Source of the DNA: Haloactinospora alba
GTDB taxonomy: Bacteria; Actinomycetota; Actinomycetes; Streptosporangiales; Streptosporangiaceae
Direction: 5' to 3'
Assembly: GCF_006717075.1 (NCBI RefSeq)
Contig: NZ_VFQC01000002.1
Span: 1-64,000, forward strand
DNA: 64,000 nt
The notes under the pieces were generated by a model. That model had not been told where the DNA came from and did no database searches. It saw nothing but the letters and a program-made list of their open reading frames with translations. The position numbers and the translations under genes were made by a program. Of the stretch, positions 50,111-59,281 are shown piece after piece. The first letter of the stretch is position 1. Each line of letters begins with the position of its first letter.

Positions 50111-51577
50111 TCACAGCGGATCGCGGCGGGCCAGGAGATCCTCGGCCCGCTGGCTTGCCGCCAGCACGAGCGGATCCGCGTGACGGGGCCCGACGATCTG
50201 CAGACCGACGGGGAGTCCGCCGCTGGTGAGGCCGCAGGGGATGCTGGCGGCCGGTTGCTGGGTCATGTTGAAGGGGTAGCTGAACCCGGCCCACCCGGTC
50301 CACCGCCGCTCGGTGCGGCCGGGAGGAGTCTCCCGCCCGGCGGTGAACGCGGGAACAGGGGTGGTGGGGGTGACGAGGAGGTCGTGGGCGCGGTGGAAAC
50401 GCCCCATCCGTTCGCCGAGGGCGGCCCGGACGGCGACGGCGGCGAGGTAGTCCTGCGCGGAGTGTCCGCGGCCCTCGTCGGCGACGGCGCGCAACCCGGG
50501 ATCCAACAGCTCGCGCTGCTCACCGGTGAGGTGCTGGGTGGCCTTGGCGGCCCCGCTGTACCACAGGGTCTGGAACGCCTCCCGGCAGTCGCCGACCGGC
50601 GGGTCGACCTCCTCCACCCGCGCCCCCAGCCGCTCGAACAGGGCGACGGCCGCGGCGACGGCGCCGGACACCTCGGGATCGACCTCCACCCCGCCGAGGG
50701 TGGCGCTGTAGGCGATGCGCACCCCGTCCAGCGACCGGTCCAGCACGGTCGTGTAGTCGACCCCCGGAGGCGCCAGGGCGGACCAGTCACGGTCGTCGGG
50801 CCCGGCGAGCACCGTGAGTATCAGCGCGGTGTCGGCGACGGTGCGGGTGATCGGGCCGGTGTGGGCGAGGCTCCCGAAGGGACTCGCGGGATAGTGCGGC
50901 ACCAGCCCCCGGGTGGGTTTGATGGTGGCCGTCCCGGTGAAGCTGGCCGGGATACGCACCGACCCTCCCCCGTCGGTGCCGGTGGCCAGCGGCGCCATAC
51001 CGGCGGCCACAGCGGCCGCCGCGCCGCCGCTGGACCCGCCCGGTGTCACGGACGCGTCCCAGGGGTTGCGGGTGACCCCGGTGAGCGGGCTGTCGGTAAC
51101 CCCCTTCCAGGCCAGCTCGGGGGTGGTGGTCTTGCCGACGAGGACGGCGCCGTGCTCGCGCAGGCGGGCGACGGCCGGGGAGTCCTCCCGCCAGTCCTGG
51201 TCCCGGCTGGTCGTGCGCGAACCGCGCAGGGTGGGCCAGCCGCGGGTGAGCATGACGTCCTTGACCGAGGTGGGGACGCCGTCGAGGCGGCCGCACGGTT
51301 CGCCGCGGTGCCAGCGCTCCTCGGAGGCGCGGGCGGCGTCACGGGCACGGTCCGCGTCGACGAGGCAGTAGGCGTTCAGCTCGGTGTCGCGCCGCGCGAT
51401 CCGCTCGAGCACGGCCTCGGTGGCCTCCCGCGGGGAGAGCTCCCCGCGGGAGAAGCCCGCCACGAGCCGGGTCGCGGTCATGTCCGCCGGGGAGGTCGCC
51501 GTGTCGCCGTCCGGGGCTCCCGGGAAGGTGCTCGCCCCGGCGGCGGTCCGGTTCGTCTGCTGGGGTTCGGTGCTCAC
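50111..51577 (-). CDS. Amidase signature family protein
   Basis: The 488-residue protein shows the amidase signature: catalytic Lys in VPTSVKDVM, cis-Ser in TPGGSSGGAAAAVAAG and the nucleophilic Ser in TDGGGSVRIPAS. The last third (TPTTPVPAF, FNMTQQPAASIPCG, GLQIVGPRHAD) is typical of bacterial amidases and GatA-like hydrolases. It hydrolyses amides; the substrate is unknown. There is no GatB/GatC nearby, so it is not the tRNA amidotransferase. The GTG at 51577 has a rather distant GAGAGG. It lies 94 bases after the dehydrogenase gene, probably in one operon. Confidence 0.88.
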   Translation of the reverse strand: MSTEPQQTNRTAAGASTFPGAPDGDTATSPADMTATRLVAGFSRGELSPREATEAVLERIARRDTELNAYCLVDADRARDAARASEERWHRGEPCGRLDGVPTSVKDVMLTRGWPTLRGSRTTSRDQDWREDSPAVARLREHGAVLVGKTTTPELAWKGVTDSPLTGVTRNPWDASVTPGGSSGGAAAAVAAGMAPLATGTDGGGSVRIPASFTGTATIKPTRGLVPHYPASPFGSLAHTGPITRTVADTALILTVLAGPDDRDWSALAPPGVDYTTVLDRSLDGVRIAYSATLGGVEVDPEVSGAVAAAVALFERLGARVEEVDPPVGDCREAFQTLWYSGAAKATQHLTGEQRELLDPGLRAVADEGRGHSAQDYLAAVAVRAALGERMGRFHRAHDLLVTPTTPVPAFTAGRETPPGRTERRWTGWAGFSYPFNMTQQPAASIPCGLTSGGLPVGLQIVGPRHADPLVLAASQRAEDLLARRDPL

Positions 51578-51671
51578 GGTGGCGGGCCTCTCTTCCGGTG
51601 GCGGACGGGACGGCGGAGCGCGGACCGGGTGAGCCTCGTTGCCGGGGGTTCGCTGGAACTCCCGGCAACGT

Positions 51672-52679
51672 CTAGGTGCCGGGGACGTAGCCGCGCCGCT
51701 TGTCGACGACGTTGCGCAGCTCCGCCCCGCTCAGGAACCGGTCGAGGTTGTCGCGGAACAGGGTGGTGAGCTCCGTGCGCCACCCGGTGACGTCCCCGGA
51801 CATGTGCGGGGAGACGATCACGCCGGGTGTGTCCCACAGCGGGGAGGAGTCCGGCAGGGGTTCGGTCTCGGTGACGTCCAGCGCGGCTCCGGCGATCTCC
51901 CCCGCGGCGAGGGCCCGGGCCAGGTCGTCCTCGACGACGAGCGGCCCGCGGGCGACGTTGATCAGCCGGGCGGTGGGTTTCATCCGCTCCAGCGCCCTGG
52001 CGTCGACCAGACCGCGGGTGGCCGGGGTGAGGGGAGCCGCGACGACGACGTAGTCGGCGCGCTCCAGCGCCGGGGCGAGGCTGGGCTCGGGGGCGTCGAG
52101 GGAGGCGGCGGCCACGGTGGTGAAGTCGGGGTCGGAGCTGCGGGGGGTGCGTCCCGCGCCCTCCACCGTCATACCGACGGCCGCGAGCTGGCGGGCGGTC
52201 GCCCGGCCGATCGGGCCGGTTCCGACGACGAGAGCGTGCTTCCCGCCGGCGCGTTCGGTCTCGCGGTGCCGCCAGGTCCGCTCGCGCTGCGACGCGAGGG
52301 TGGCGGGGATGTCCTTGGCGAAGGCCAGCACGAGTCCGAGGACGTACTCGGCTATCGGCTGGTCGAACACTCCCCGGGAGTTGGTGACGGTGACGTCGCT
52401 GTCGGCGAGGTCACCGAACACGAGCGTGTCCACCCCGGCCGTGGCGGCGTGCACCCAGCGTAGTGAGTCGGCCTTGGGCCAGGCGTCGGCGAGGGCGCCG
52501 GAGAACAGGTCCCAGACGAGCAGGGCGTGCGTCCCCGGGAGGGCGGCGGGCAGCTGGTCGGCGGTGGCGTAGGTGACAGAGGCGAGCCGGGGGTCGTTGT
52601 CGATCTCCTCCCGACCGGGAGGCAGGTCACCGCCGTGCAGGACGGTCAGGTGGACGGGGCTGCGGGACTGGTCGGACAC
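51672..52679 (-). CDS. D-2-hydroxyacid dehydrogenase (NAD-dependent)
   Basis: This 335-residue protein has the family's split fold with cofactor loop LVVGTGPIGRATARQLAAVG, the catalytic Arg in NVARGPLV, Glu in TETEPLP and His in VSPHMSGD. It belongs to the group of GhrA/phosphoglycerate-dehydrogenase-like enzymes that reduce 2-oxoacids such as glyoxylate or hydroxypyruvate. GTG 52679 follows GGGGAGCAGCGCAC. It is the first gene of a likely pair with the amidase. Confidence 0.88.
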   Translation of the reverse strand: MSDQSRSPVHLTVLHGGDLPPGREEIDNDPRLASVTYATADQLPAALPGTHALLVWDLFSGALADAWPKADSLRWVHAATAGVDTLVFGDLADSDVTVTNSRGVFDQPIAEYVLGLVLAFAKDIPATLASQRERTWRHRETERAGGKHALVVGTGPIGRATARQLAAVGMTVEGAGRTPRSSDPDFTTVAAASLDAPEPSLAPALERADYVVVAAPLTPATRGLVDARALERMKPTARLINVARGPLVVEDDLARALAAGEIAGAALDVTETEPLPDSSPLWDTPGVIVSPHMSGDVTGWRTELTTLFRDNLDRFLSGAELRNVVDKRRGYVPGT

Positions 52680-53121
52680 GTGCGCTGCTCCCCGGATCGC
52701 GGCCTCGCCGGCCGGTTCTGGCCGTCCGGCACCTCCCCTACCCGGCCTCGGTTGCGCTGACCCGCCCGGGTGTCACGAAACGTGGCCAAACGCTAGGGAC
52801 ATCCCACACGGTTGTCAACAGTCCCCAACCCCACACGTGGAGGGCGGCAGCACCGCCCGTCCGCGGCGCCGCGGACGGCGCCGACCGGGCCTTGCGCGCG
52901 GAACCGGGACTCGCGGGTCCCCACCCCCGAGTCCCCCGGAGGACACACCCGCCTGACCCGGGCGCCACACGCGTTTCCTTCCCCCGCCACACTGGCCCAC
53001 TCATTTCGGCGTGGCCCTTGCGCCGGACCCACGCGACTGCGGAGAATCCGATTACGGGGTCAAAACACCGCGTTCACCTGGGATCTTTACACTGTGCAGT
53101 GTCGCGGAAACAGGAGAGGCC
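52680..53121. promoter_or_regulatory. Divergent control region before the formate-THF ligase gene
   Basis: No gene is visible in these 442 bases. A perfect 22-bp palindrome stands at 52857-52878 (half CCGTCCGCGGC) and can form a hairpin. The dyad ACACTG-TG-CAGTGT at 53089-53102, 20 bases before the start codon of the ligase gene, looks like an operator or overlaps the transcription start. GTTGTCAACA near 52811 is another possible site. Confidence 0.45.
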
Positions 53122-54819
53122 ATGGGGGCACTCAGCGATCTGGATATCGCACGGGCAGCGGAACTCGAACCGCTCACCCGCATCGCGGAACGGATGGGAA
53201 TCCGCTCCGACCTACTCGAACCATACGGCGAAAGCGTGCTCAAGGTCCGGCTCAGCGCCCGGGACGAACTCGCCGAACGCCCCCGAGCGCGCTACGTCGT
53301 CGTGACAGCGGTAACACCCACCCCGCTCGGTGAGGGGAAGACCACCGTCACGGTCGGCCTCGGCGACGCTCTCAACCACATCGGCAAACGGGCCACCATC
53401 TCGGTGCGTGAACCCTCGATGGGGCCGGTGTTCGGCATCAAGGGCGGAGCCTCCGGCGGGGGGTACAGCCAGGTGGTGCCGATGGAGACCCTCAACCTGC
53501 ACCTCACCGGCGATCTCCACGCCGTGACCTCGGCGCACAACCTGCTGTCGGCGATGCTGGACAACCACCTGTACCAGGGCAACGCCCTGGACGTGGACCA
53601 GCACGCCATCTCCTGGCGCCGGACCATGGACGTCAACGACCGCGCGCTACGCAACATCATCGTCGGTCTCGGCTCGCGCACCGACGGTGTCCCGCGCCAG
53701 ACCGGCTTCGACATCACCGCCGCCTCCGAGGTGATGGCGCTGCTGGCGCTCACCACCGGCACGCGGGACATGCGCGAACGGCTGGGGCGGATCATCGTCG
53801 GCTCCGACCGTTCCGGCAAGCCGGTGACCGCCGAACAGCTCGACGCCGCCGGCTCGATGTCCGTACTGCTGCGGGACGCGATCAAACCCAACCTGCTGCA
53901 GACGCTGGAGCACACCCCCGTCCTCGTCCACGCCGGCCCGTTCGGCAACATCGCCACCGGCAACTCCTCCATCGTCGCCGACCAGATCGGCCTGCGCACC
54001 GGGGACTTCCTCGTCACCGAGGCCGGGTTCGGCGCCGACATGGGAGCGGAACGGTTCTTCAACATCAAGTGCCGCACCTCGGGGGAGTCCCCGGACGCGG
54101 CCGTGGTGGTGGCGACCGTGCGGGCGCTGAAGACGCACTCGGGCAAGTACACGGTCACGGCGGGCAAACCCTTGCCGGACGAGATGCTCGCCGAGAGCCC
54201 CGAGGACGTCCACGCCGGCGCGGCGAACCTGCGCAAGCAGATCGAGAACTGCCGGCTGCACGGGGTCACGCCGGTGGTGGCGATCAACGCGTTCCCCACC
54301 GACCACGCGTCCGAGCTGGAGGCGATCCGCCAGGTCGCCGACGAGGCGGGGGTGCGCAGCGCGGTGTGCACCAACGTCGTCGACGGGGGTCAGGGAGCCG
54401 CCGAACTGGCCCGGGCGGTGGACGAGGCGTCGGCCGAGTCCACGAACTACGCCCCGCTGTACCCGGACGCAGCGCCGCTGCGCGAGAAGGTGGAGACCAT
54501 CGCCGGCAAGGTCTACGGGGCGAGCGGTGTGGACTACAGCCAGCAGGCGGAGCGGCAGTTGGACTCGTGCGAACGCAACGGGCTGGGCAACCTGCCCGTG
54601 TGCATCGCCAAGACCCACCGGTCGATCTCCGCCGACGCGTCCCTGCTCGGTGCGCCCACCGGGTGGCGCCTGCCGGTACGGGAGGTCCGGGCCTCCGCCG
54701 GAGCGGGCTTCGTCTACCTGCTCTGCGGCCCGATCCAGACCATGCCCGGTCTGAGCCGCAACCCCGCCGCGGCGGTGATCGACATGGACGAGAACGGCGA
54801 GATCACCGGTCTTTCCTGA
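53122..54819 (+). CDS. fhs: Formate-tetrahydrofolate ligase
   Basis: The enzyme of 565 residues makes 10-formyl-tetrahydrofolate from formate, THF and ATP. Motifs are the P-loop TPTPLGEGKTT (65-75), GPVFGIKGGASGGGYSQVVPME, NLHLTGDLHAVTSAHNLL, and VTEAGFGADMGAERFFNIKCR. The length matches the family. Catalytic residues look complete. AGGAG lies five to six bases ahead of the ATG at 53122; a longer frame to 53011 has no start site of quality. It stands alone with a hairpin terminator. Confidence 0.96.
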   Translation: MGALSDLDIARAAELEPLTRIAERMGIRSDLLEPYGESVLKVRLSARDELAERPRARYVVVTAVTPTPLGEGKTTVTVGLGDALNHIGKRATISVREPSMGPVFGIKGGASGGGYSQVVPMETLNLHLTGDLHAVTSAHNLLSAMLDNHLYQGNALDVDQHAISWRRTMDVNDRALRNIIVGLGSRTDGVPRQTGFDITAASEVMALLALTTGTRDMRERLGRIIVGSDRSGKPVTAEQLDAAGSMSVLLRDAIKPNLLQTLEHTPVLVHAGPFGNIATGNSSIVADQIGLRTGDFLVTEAGFGADMGAERFFNIKCRTSGESPDAAVVVATVRALKTHSGKYTVTAGKPLPDEMLAESPEDVHAGAANLRKQIENCRLHGVTPVVAINAFPTDHASELEAIRQVADEAGVRSAVCTNVVDGGQGAAELARAVDEASAESTNYAPLYPDAAPLREKVETIAGKVYGASGVDYSQQAERQLDSCERNGLGNLPVCIAKTHRSISADASLLGAPTGWRLPVREVRASAGAGFVYLLCGPIQTMPGLSRNPAAAVIDMDENGEITGLS

Positions 54820-54837
54820 CCCTGGTCCCGACCGCTA

Positions 54838-54881
54838 CGTGGGGGCTGTGAACCGGCTGGCGCCGGGTCACAGCCCCCACG
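54838..54881 (+). terminator. Terminator of the fhs gene
   Basis: A 14-bp perfect stem (54838-54851 with 54868-54881) and a 16-base loop, 18 bases after the stop. Confidence 0.8.
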
Positions 54882-54968
54882 CGTGTCACCGCCCCTGTTC
54901 GCCTTTCCCCAGGCCCGGCGCGCAGGGGGTTTCGGGACGGGATGTGACACATCTTTCCCGAACGCATA

Positions 54969-54993
54969 TTGTACGTACCATCAGTACGTACAA
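54969..54993. promoter_or_regulatory. Operator of the sugar-acid operon
   Basis: TTGTACGTAC and its exact inverse GTACGTACAA flank a five-base spacer CATCA. The site lies 58-82 bases ahead of the permease start. It is likely bound by the GntR regulator encoded at 58307-59191. Confidence 0.7.
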
Positions 54994-55050
54994 GATTCCG
55001 CTCGCGGGTGAGCTGCCACAGAACGAGCGCCCCGCACGGAAGGAGCGACC

Positions 55051-56049
55051 ATGCCCAACGGCGATACCGCCGTCGTGCCGCTGTTCCGGACGATGAAGCG
55101 CCTCCCCGGAGGACTCATGCTGATCCCGCTCGTGCTGGGATCCCTCATCGGCACCCTCGCGCCCGGCGCCCTCGACATCGGCAGCTTCACCACCGCCCTG
55201 TTCAAGGACAGCGCGCTCCCCCTCATCGCGCTGCTCATCTTCGCCACCGGAACCCAGGTGACACTGCGCACCGGCGGTCCGGTGCTCGCCACCACCGGCG
55301 TCGTCCTGCTGTGCAAAAGCATCGTCCCCGGCGCCGCGATCGTGGCTCTCGGCGCCGTCGTCGGACCCGACGGAATCCTGGGCGTGTCCATACTGGCCCT
55401 GCTCACCGCCGCCACCAACGCCAACGGCGGGTTGTGGCTGGCCGTCACCGGCCAGTACGGGGACGAACGCGACCGGGGCGCCTACATCGCCGGAGCCGTC
55501 AACGACGGCCCCTTCTTCGCGCTGCTGTTCCTGGGCGCCTCCGGCCTGGGCGAGATCCCGCTGCTGGCACTGCTGGCCGCGATCGTCCCGTTCCTCCTCG
55601 GAGTCCTCGTCGGCAACCTCGACGGGCAGTGGCGCGCCACCCTGCGCCCCGTGCCCGACATCGTCATCCCCTTCTTCGCGTTCGCCCTCGGCACCGGCAT
55701 CGACCTCGGCGACGTCGCCTCCGGCGGACTGACCGGCATCGTCCTGGGAGTGCTCATCACCCCCGTCACCGGCGGCCTGGTCTACCTCGGCTACCGGCTG
55801 CTGCTGCGGCGCGGCGCGGAGAGCGGCCTCGGATTCGCGGCCGGCACCACCTCCGGGAACTCGATCGCCACACCCGCCATCGTCGCCTCCGCCGACCCCG
55901 CCTTCGGCCCCTACGTCGGCGCGGCCACCTCCCAGGCCGCCGCCTGCGTCCTGGTGACCGCGGTCCTCGCCCCCACGCTGGCCTCCTGGGCGCTGAAACG
56001 CGGCGGAGCCCTCACCCCACGCCAGGACACGAGCGAGGCGCCCGCATGA
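55051..56049 (+). CDS. kdgT: KdgT-family sugar-acid permease
   Basis: The 332-residue membrane protein has about ten helices and motifs of the 2-keto-3-deoxygluconate permease family: KRLPGGLMLIPLVLGSLIGTLAP, LTAATNANGGLWLAV, AGAVNDGPFFALL and a C-terminal TTSGNSIATPAIVA. The neighbouring kinase and dehydrogenase indicate that in this operon it imports a four-carbon acid such as threonate or erythronate rather than ketodeoxygluconate. The stop overlaps the kinase start (ATGA). Confidence 0.88.
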   Translation: MPNGDTAVVPLFRTMKRLPGGLMLIPLVLGSLIGTLAPGALDIGSFTTALFKDSALPLIALLIFATGTQVTLRTGGPVLATTGVVLLCKSIVPGAAIVALGAVVGPDGILGVSILALLTAATNANGGLWLAVTGQYGDERDRGAYIAGAVNDGPFFALLFLGASGLGEIPLLALLAAIVPFLLGVLVGNLDGQWRATLRPVPDIVIPFFAFALGTGIDLGDVASGGLTGIVLGVLITPVTGGLVYLGYRLLLRRGAESGLGFAAGTTSGNSIATPAIVASADPAFGPYVGAATSQAAACVLVTAVLAPTLASWALKRGGALTPRQDTSEAPA

Positions 56050-57236
56050 CACCCACCGTCTCCCTCATCGCCGACGACCTCACCGGTGCCAACGACGCCG
56101 CCGTCCGGTTCCTGCGCTCCGGCTGGCCCACCCGGCTCCAGCTGGACACCACCGCCGACGCCACCGGCGCCGAGGTCGTCGCCGTCAGCACCGACTCCCG
56201 CTCCCTCAGCCCCGCCGACGCCGGCCGGACCGTGGCCCGGCACGTCCGGCACGCCCGCGACAACGGCGCCCGCCACCTGTACAAGAAGATCGACTCGACG
56301 CTACGCGGACCCCTCGCCGCCGAGACCGAGGCGGCCCGGGCCGCCTGGGCTCCCACCGCCACCGCCGTCGTCTGTCCCGCCTTCCCCGCGGCGGGACGCA
56401 CGGTGGAGGGCGGGACGCTCCTCGTCGACGGCCGACCCGCGCACGAGACCGCCCTGGCCTCGGACCCGGTCACTCCCGTGCGGGAGAGCCACATCCCCAC
56501 CCTGCTCGGCGCCCCGCACGTACGACTGGAGAGTGCCGCCCCCGCCGCCAACGCCCGCGCCCTGGCCGCGGCCGGCCCCACCGTCGTGGTCGACGCCGCC
56601 AGCACCGAGGATCTGGACCGGCTGGCCGCGGCCGTCGCCCGCCTGGGACCGGACGCCATCCCCGTCGGCTCGGCGGGACTGGCCGGCGCCATGGCCGGCG
56701 CCTGGGCCGACAGCGGGACCTGCGCGCCGGCGCTCGTCGTGGTGACCTCGCTGCACGCCACCACCCGCGCCCAGGTGGAACACATCGCGCGAGAGAGCCC
56801 GGAGGCCGTCGCCGCCCCCACGGCCGGAACCCTCACCGACGACACCGCCTGGCGGGCGTGGAGCGCCGAGGTCGACGCCCGGCTCGCCCGCACCAGCGAC
56901 GTGCTGGTGCTCCTGGCTCCCGATGACCGCGCCCGCGGTCTCGACCCGGACACCCTCGCCCGACGGTTCGGCGCGCTCGCCGCCCACCTGGCCCAGCGCC
57001 ACCACCTGGCGGGGTTCGTCGCCACCGGCGGGGACGGGGCCCGCACCCTCATCGACGAACTCGGCGCCACCGGGATCGAGCTGAACTCCGAGGTCGCGGC
57101 GGGCATCCCGATCGGCACCCTGTCCGGCGGCCCGCTGGCCGGCCACCCCATCGTCACCAAAGCCGGCGGGTTCGGGGACCCCGCCGCCCTACGCACGGCC
57201 GCCTCCGCGGTCCGACACAGGAGGAAACACACATGA
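56046..57236 (+). CDS. Four-carbon acid sugar kinase (DUF1537 family)
   Basis: The 396-residue kinase begins IADDLTGANDAAVRFL, the substrate motif of the family, followed by STDSR and YKKIDSTLRGPL. The C-terminal nucleotide-binding half has GFVATGGDGARTLIDELG and IVTKAGGFGD. DUF1537 kinases phosphorylate D-threonate, D-erythronate or related acids at C4. With PdxA2 downstream this gives dihydroxyacetone phosphate and CO2. Coupled at both ends by ATGA overlaps. Confidence 0.9.
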   Translation: MTPTVSLIADDLTGANDAAVRFLRSGWPTRLQLDTTADATGAEVVAVSTDSRSLSPADAGRTVARHVRHARDNGARHLYKKIDSTLRGPLAAETEAARAAWAPTATAVVCPAFPAAGRTVEGGTLLVDGRPAHETALASDPVTPVRESHIPTLLGAPHVRLESAAPAANARALAAAGPTVVVDAASTEDLDRLAAAVARLGPDAIPVGSAGLAGAMAGAWADSGTCAPALVVVTSLHATTRAQVEHIARESPEAVAAPTAGTLTDDTAWRAWSAEVDARLARTSDVLVLLAPDDRARGLDPDTLARRFGALAAHLAQRHHLAGFVATGGDGARTLIDELGATGIELNSEVAAGIPIGTLSGGPLAGHPIVTKAGGFGDPAALRTAASAVRHRRKHT

Positions 57237-58258
57237 GCCTTCCCACCCTTGCCGTCACCCTCGGCGACGTCGCCGGAATCGGCCCGGAGATCACCGCGAG
57301 AGCCCTGACGCAACACCCCGAGCTGCGCGACGTCTGCCGCCCCGTCGTCGTCGGCGACGCCGACGCGCTACGCGCCGGCCTGAGCGCCAGCGGCGGCGAC
57401 CCCGCGCGGGTCCGCACTGTCAGCTCCCCCGACGAGGCGAGCAACGACCCCGCGACCGTCGACATCGTCCAAACCGGCCCCTCCCTCGGCCACATCCCGC
57501 CCGGCGAGCTCAGCCCCGAGGCGGGCGACGGCGCAGCCCGGTTCGTCAAGGCCGCCTGCGAACTCGCCCGGAACGGCAGCGTGGACGGCATCGTCACACC
57601 ACCGCTGAACAAGGCCGCCATGCACCAGGGCGGCCACATGTGGCCCGGCCACACCGAACTGCTCGCCCACGAGTTCGGGGTGGAGGACTTCAGCCTCGTC
57701 CTCTCCGCCGGGGACCTCTACTTCTTCCACCTCACCACGCACGTCTCGCTCTCCGAGGCGATCCAGCTCGTCACCCCGCACCGCACCGACGCCGTACTGC
57801 GCCTGGCGGGCGCCGTCGCCACCGCGCTGGGCACCCCCGGGGAAGCGGTCGGTGTGGCCGGGCTCAACCCGCACGCCGGGGAGAACCGGCTCTTCGGCGA
57901 CGAGGACGCCGACGTGCTGGAACCCGCCGTCCAACGCGCCCGCGCCGCCGGCATCAACGCCCAGGGGCCGCTGCCCGCCGACGCCCTGGTTCCGGCCGCC
58001 GTCCGCGGCGACTGGAAACTCATCACCCTGTGCTACCATGACCAGGGCCACGCCCCGTTCAAGGCCGTCTACGGCGACGACGGGGTGAACATCACGGTGG
58101 GCCTGCCCGTCGTACGGGTCTCCGTCGACCACGGCACCGCCTTCGACATCGCCGGTAAGGGCGTCGCCCGCGAGTCCAGCCTGGTACTGGCCATGCGGAG
58201 AGCGGCCGAGCTGGCACCCGGGTGGCACCACGTGTGGGAGGCCACCCGGGCCGCGTGA
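57233..58258 (+). CDS. pdxA2: PdxA2-type 4-phospho-threonate/erythronate dehydrogenase
   Basis: At 341 residues it matches PdxA-family NAD-dependent decarboxylating dehydrogenases: LGDVAGIGPEI, IVTPPLNKAAMHQGG, metal ligands in GHTELLAH and CYHDQGHAPFK, and the end VDHGTAFDIAGKG. True PdxA acts on 4-phosphohydroxythreonine for vitamin B6. Linkage to a DUF1537 kinase and KdgT permease marks this copy as the PdxA2 branch, which oxidises 4-phospho-D-threonate or -erythronate. Actinomycetes make B6 by the PdxST route, which also argues against a B6 role. Confidence 0.9.
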   Translation: MSLPTLAVTLGDVAGIGPEITARALTQHPELRDVCRPVVVGDADALRAGLSASGGDPARVRTVSSPDEASNDPATVDIVQTGPSLGHIPPGELSPEAGDGAARFVKAACELARNGSVDGIVTPPLNKAAMHQGGHMWPGHTELLAHEFGVEDFSLVLSAGDLYFFHLTTHVSLSEAIQLVTPHRTDAVLRLAGAVATALGTPGEAVGVAGLNPHAGENRLFGDEDADVLEPAVQRARAAGINAQGPLPADALVPAAVRGDWKLITLCYHDQGHAPFKAVYGDDGVNITVGLPVVRVSVDHGTAFDIAGKGVARESSLVLAMRRAAELAPGWHHVWEATRAA

Positions 58259-58306
58259 ACCCCGAACACCGCGCCGGAAACGGCCGCACCGTCCTAGACT
58301 CGCGCC

Positions 58307-59191
58307 ATGTCCATCGACCGGTCCGCCTCCCGCCCGCTGCACGCCCAGATCGCCGACACCCTGCGCGCGGAGATCCGCGACCACGTCATAGCGCCAGGCG
58401 ACACCCTGCCCAGTGAGCAGGCGCTGCGGGAACGCTTCGGCATCTCCCGCAGCGTCGTCCGCCAGGCGCTGGCGACCCTGGACCAGGAAGGCACCGTCCA
58501 GCGCGTCCCCGGCAGGGCACCGGTCGCGGCCGCCAGCGTCGAGCACCGGCGGCTCGTGCAGCGGGTCACCGGCCTGTTCGACCAGTTCTCCCGCAGCGGC
58601 CTCAGACTGTCCACCCGTGTGGTGCGCCTCGAGGACACGAGCGCGCCCGCACGGGTGGCCCACCAGCTCGGCACCCGCGAGGTACTCCGGCTGGAACGCG
58701 TCCGCTCCGTGGAGAACGAGCCGCTGTCCTACGTACGCACCTGGCTGCCCGCCGACCGGACAGCCGGCCTGACCACCGGCGAACTCACCGACGCCTCCCT
58801 GCACCAGGTGCTGGTGTCGCGGTTCGGCATCCGGCTCGTCAGCGGCCGGCGCCAGATCCGCGCCGTACCCGCCGACACCGCTATCGCGCGCGAGCTGGAC
58901 ACCGCGCCCTCAGCGCCGCTGCTCCTGCTCGAGGGCAGCAGCCTCGACGCGCACGGCACTCCGGTGGAGTGGTTCGAGAGCTGGCACCGTTCGGACCGGG
59001 TCACCTTCGACGTGGAGGCCGACGAGGCCACCGAACAACTCCGGCTCCAACCGGACCAGAGCGTCCTCGGCGAGCCCCGGGACGGCAGCGGCGCCCCCGC
59101 CGACGAGCTCCGGCACGCCCGCGAGCTGGCCGAACAGCTGCGCGACGAACTGGACCGGCTCACCCACCGGGGGGAGGAACCCCCACGGTAG
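58307..59191 (+). CDS. GntR/HutC family regulator of the sugar-acid operon
   Basis: The 294-residue protein has a winged helix (about 8-75, PLHAQIADTLRAEIRDHV and RERFGISRSVVRQAL) and a C-terminal UTRA effector domain (about 90-235, VLRLERVRSVENEPLSYVRTWLP). The last 60 residues form a charged helix with a possible coiled coil (ELRHARELAEQLRDELDRL), longer than usual for HutC proteins. It follows the dehydrogenase gene by 48 bases and should sense a four-carbon acid, binding the palindrome at 54969-54993. Confidence 0.88.
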   Translation: MSIDRSASRPLHAQIADTLRAEIRDHVIAPGDTLPSEQALRERFGISRSVVRQALATLDQEGTVQRVPGRAPVAAASVEHRRLVQRVTGLFDQFSRSGLRLSTRVVRLEDTSAPARVAHQLGTREVLRLERVRSVENEPLSYVRTWLPADRTAGLTTGELTDASLHQVLVSRFGIRLVSGRRQIRAVPADTAIARELDTAPSAPLLLLEGSSLDAHGTPVEWFESWHRSDRVTFDVEADEATEQLRLQPDQSVLGEPRDGSGAPADELRHARELAEQLRDELDRLTHRGEEPPR

Positions 59192-59281
59192 GTGTTCCGC
59201 CTCGTGAGGCCGGTGACGCGGGTGGCCGCCAACACCGGTGCGGCCTGTACGGGCGGCACGGTCAGGCGCGACACTTGCGGC

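Noticed and set aside
50111-51577. GatA subunit of tRNA amidotransferase
   Set aside because: No gatB or gatC nearby, and the gene pairs with a hydroxyacid dehydrogenase; it is a general amidase-signature protein.
57233-58258. Vitamin B6 biosynthesis gene pdxA
   Set aside because: Operon with KdgT permease and DUF1537 kinase indicates the PdxA2 catabolic branch.
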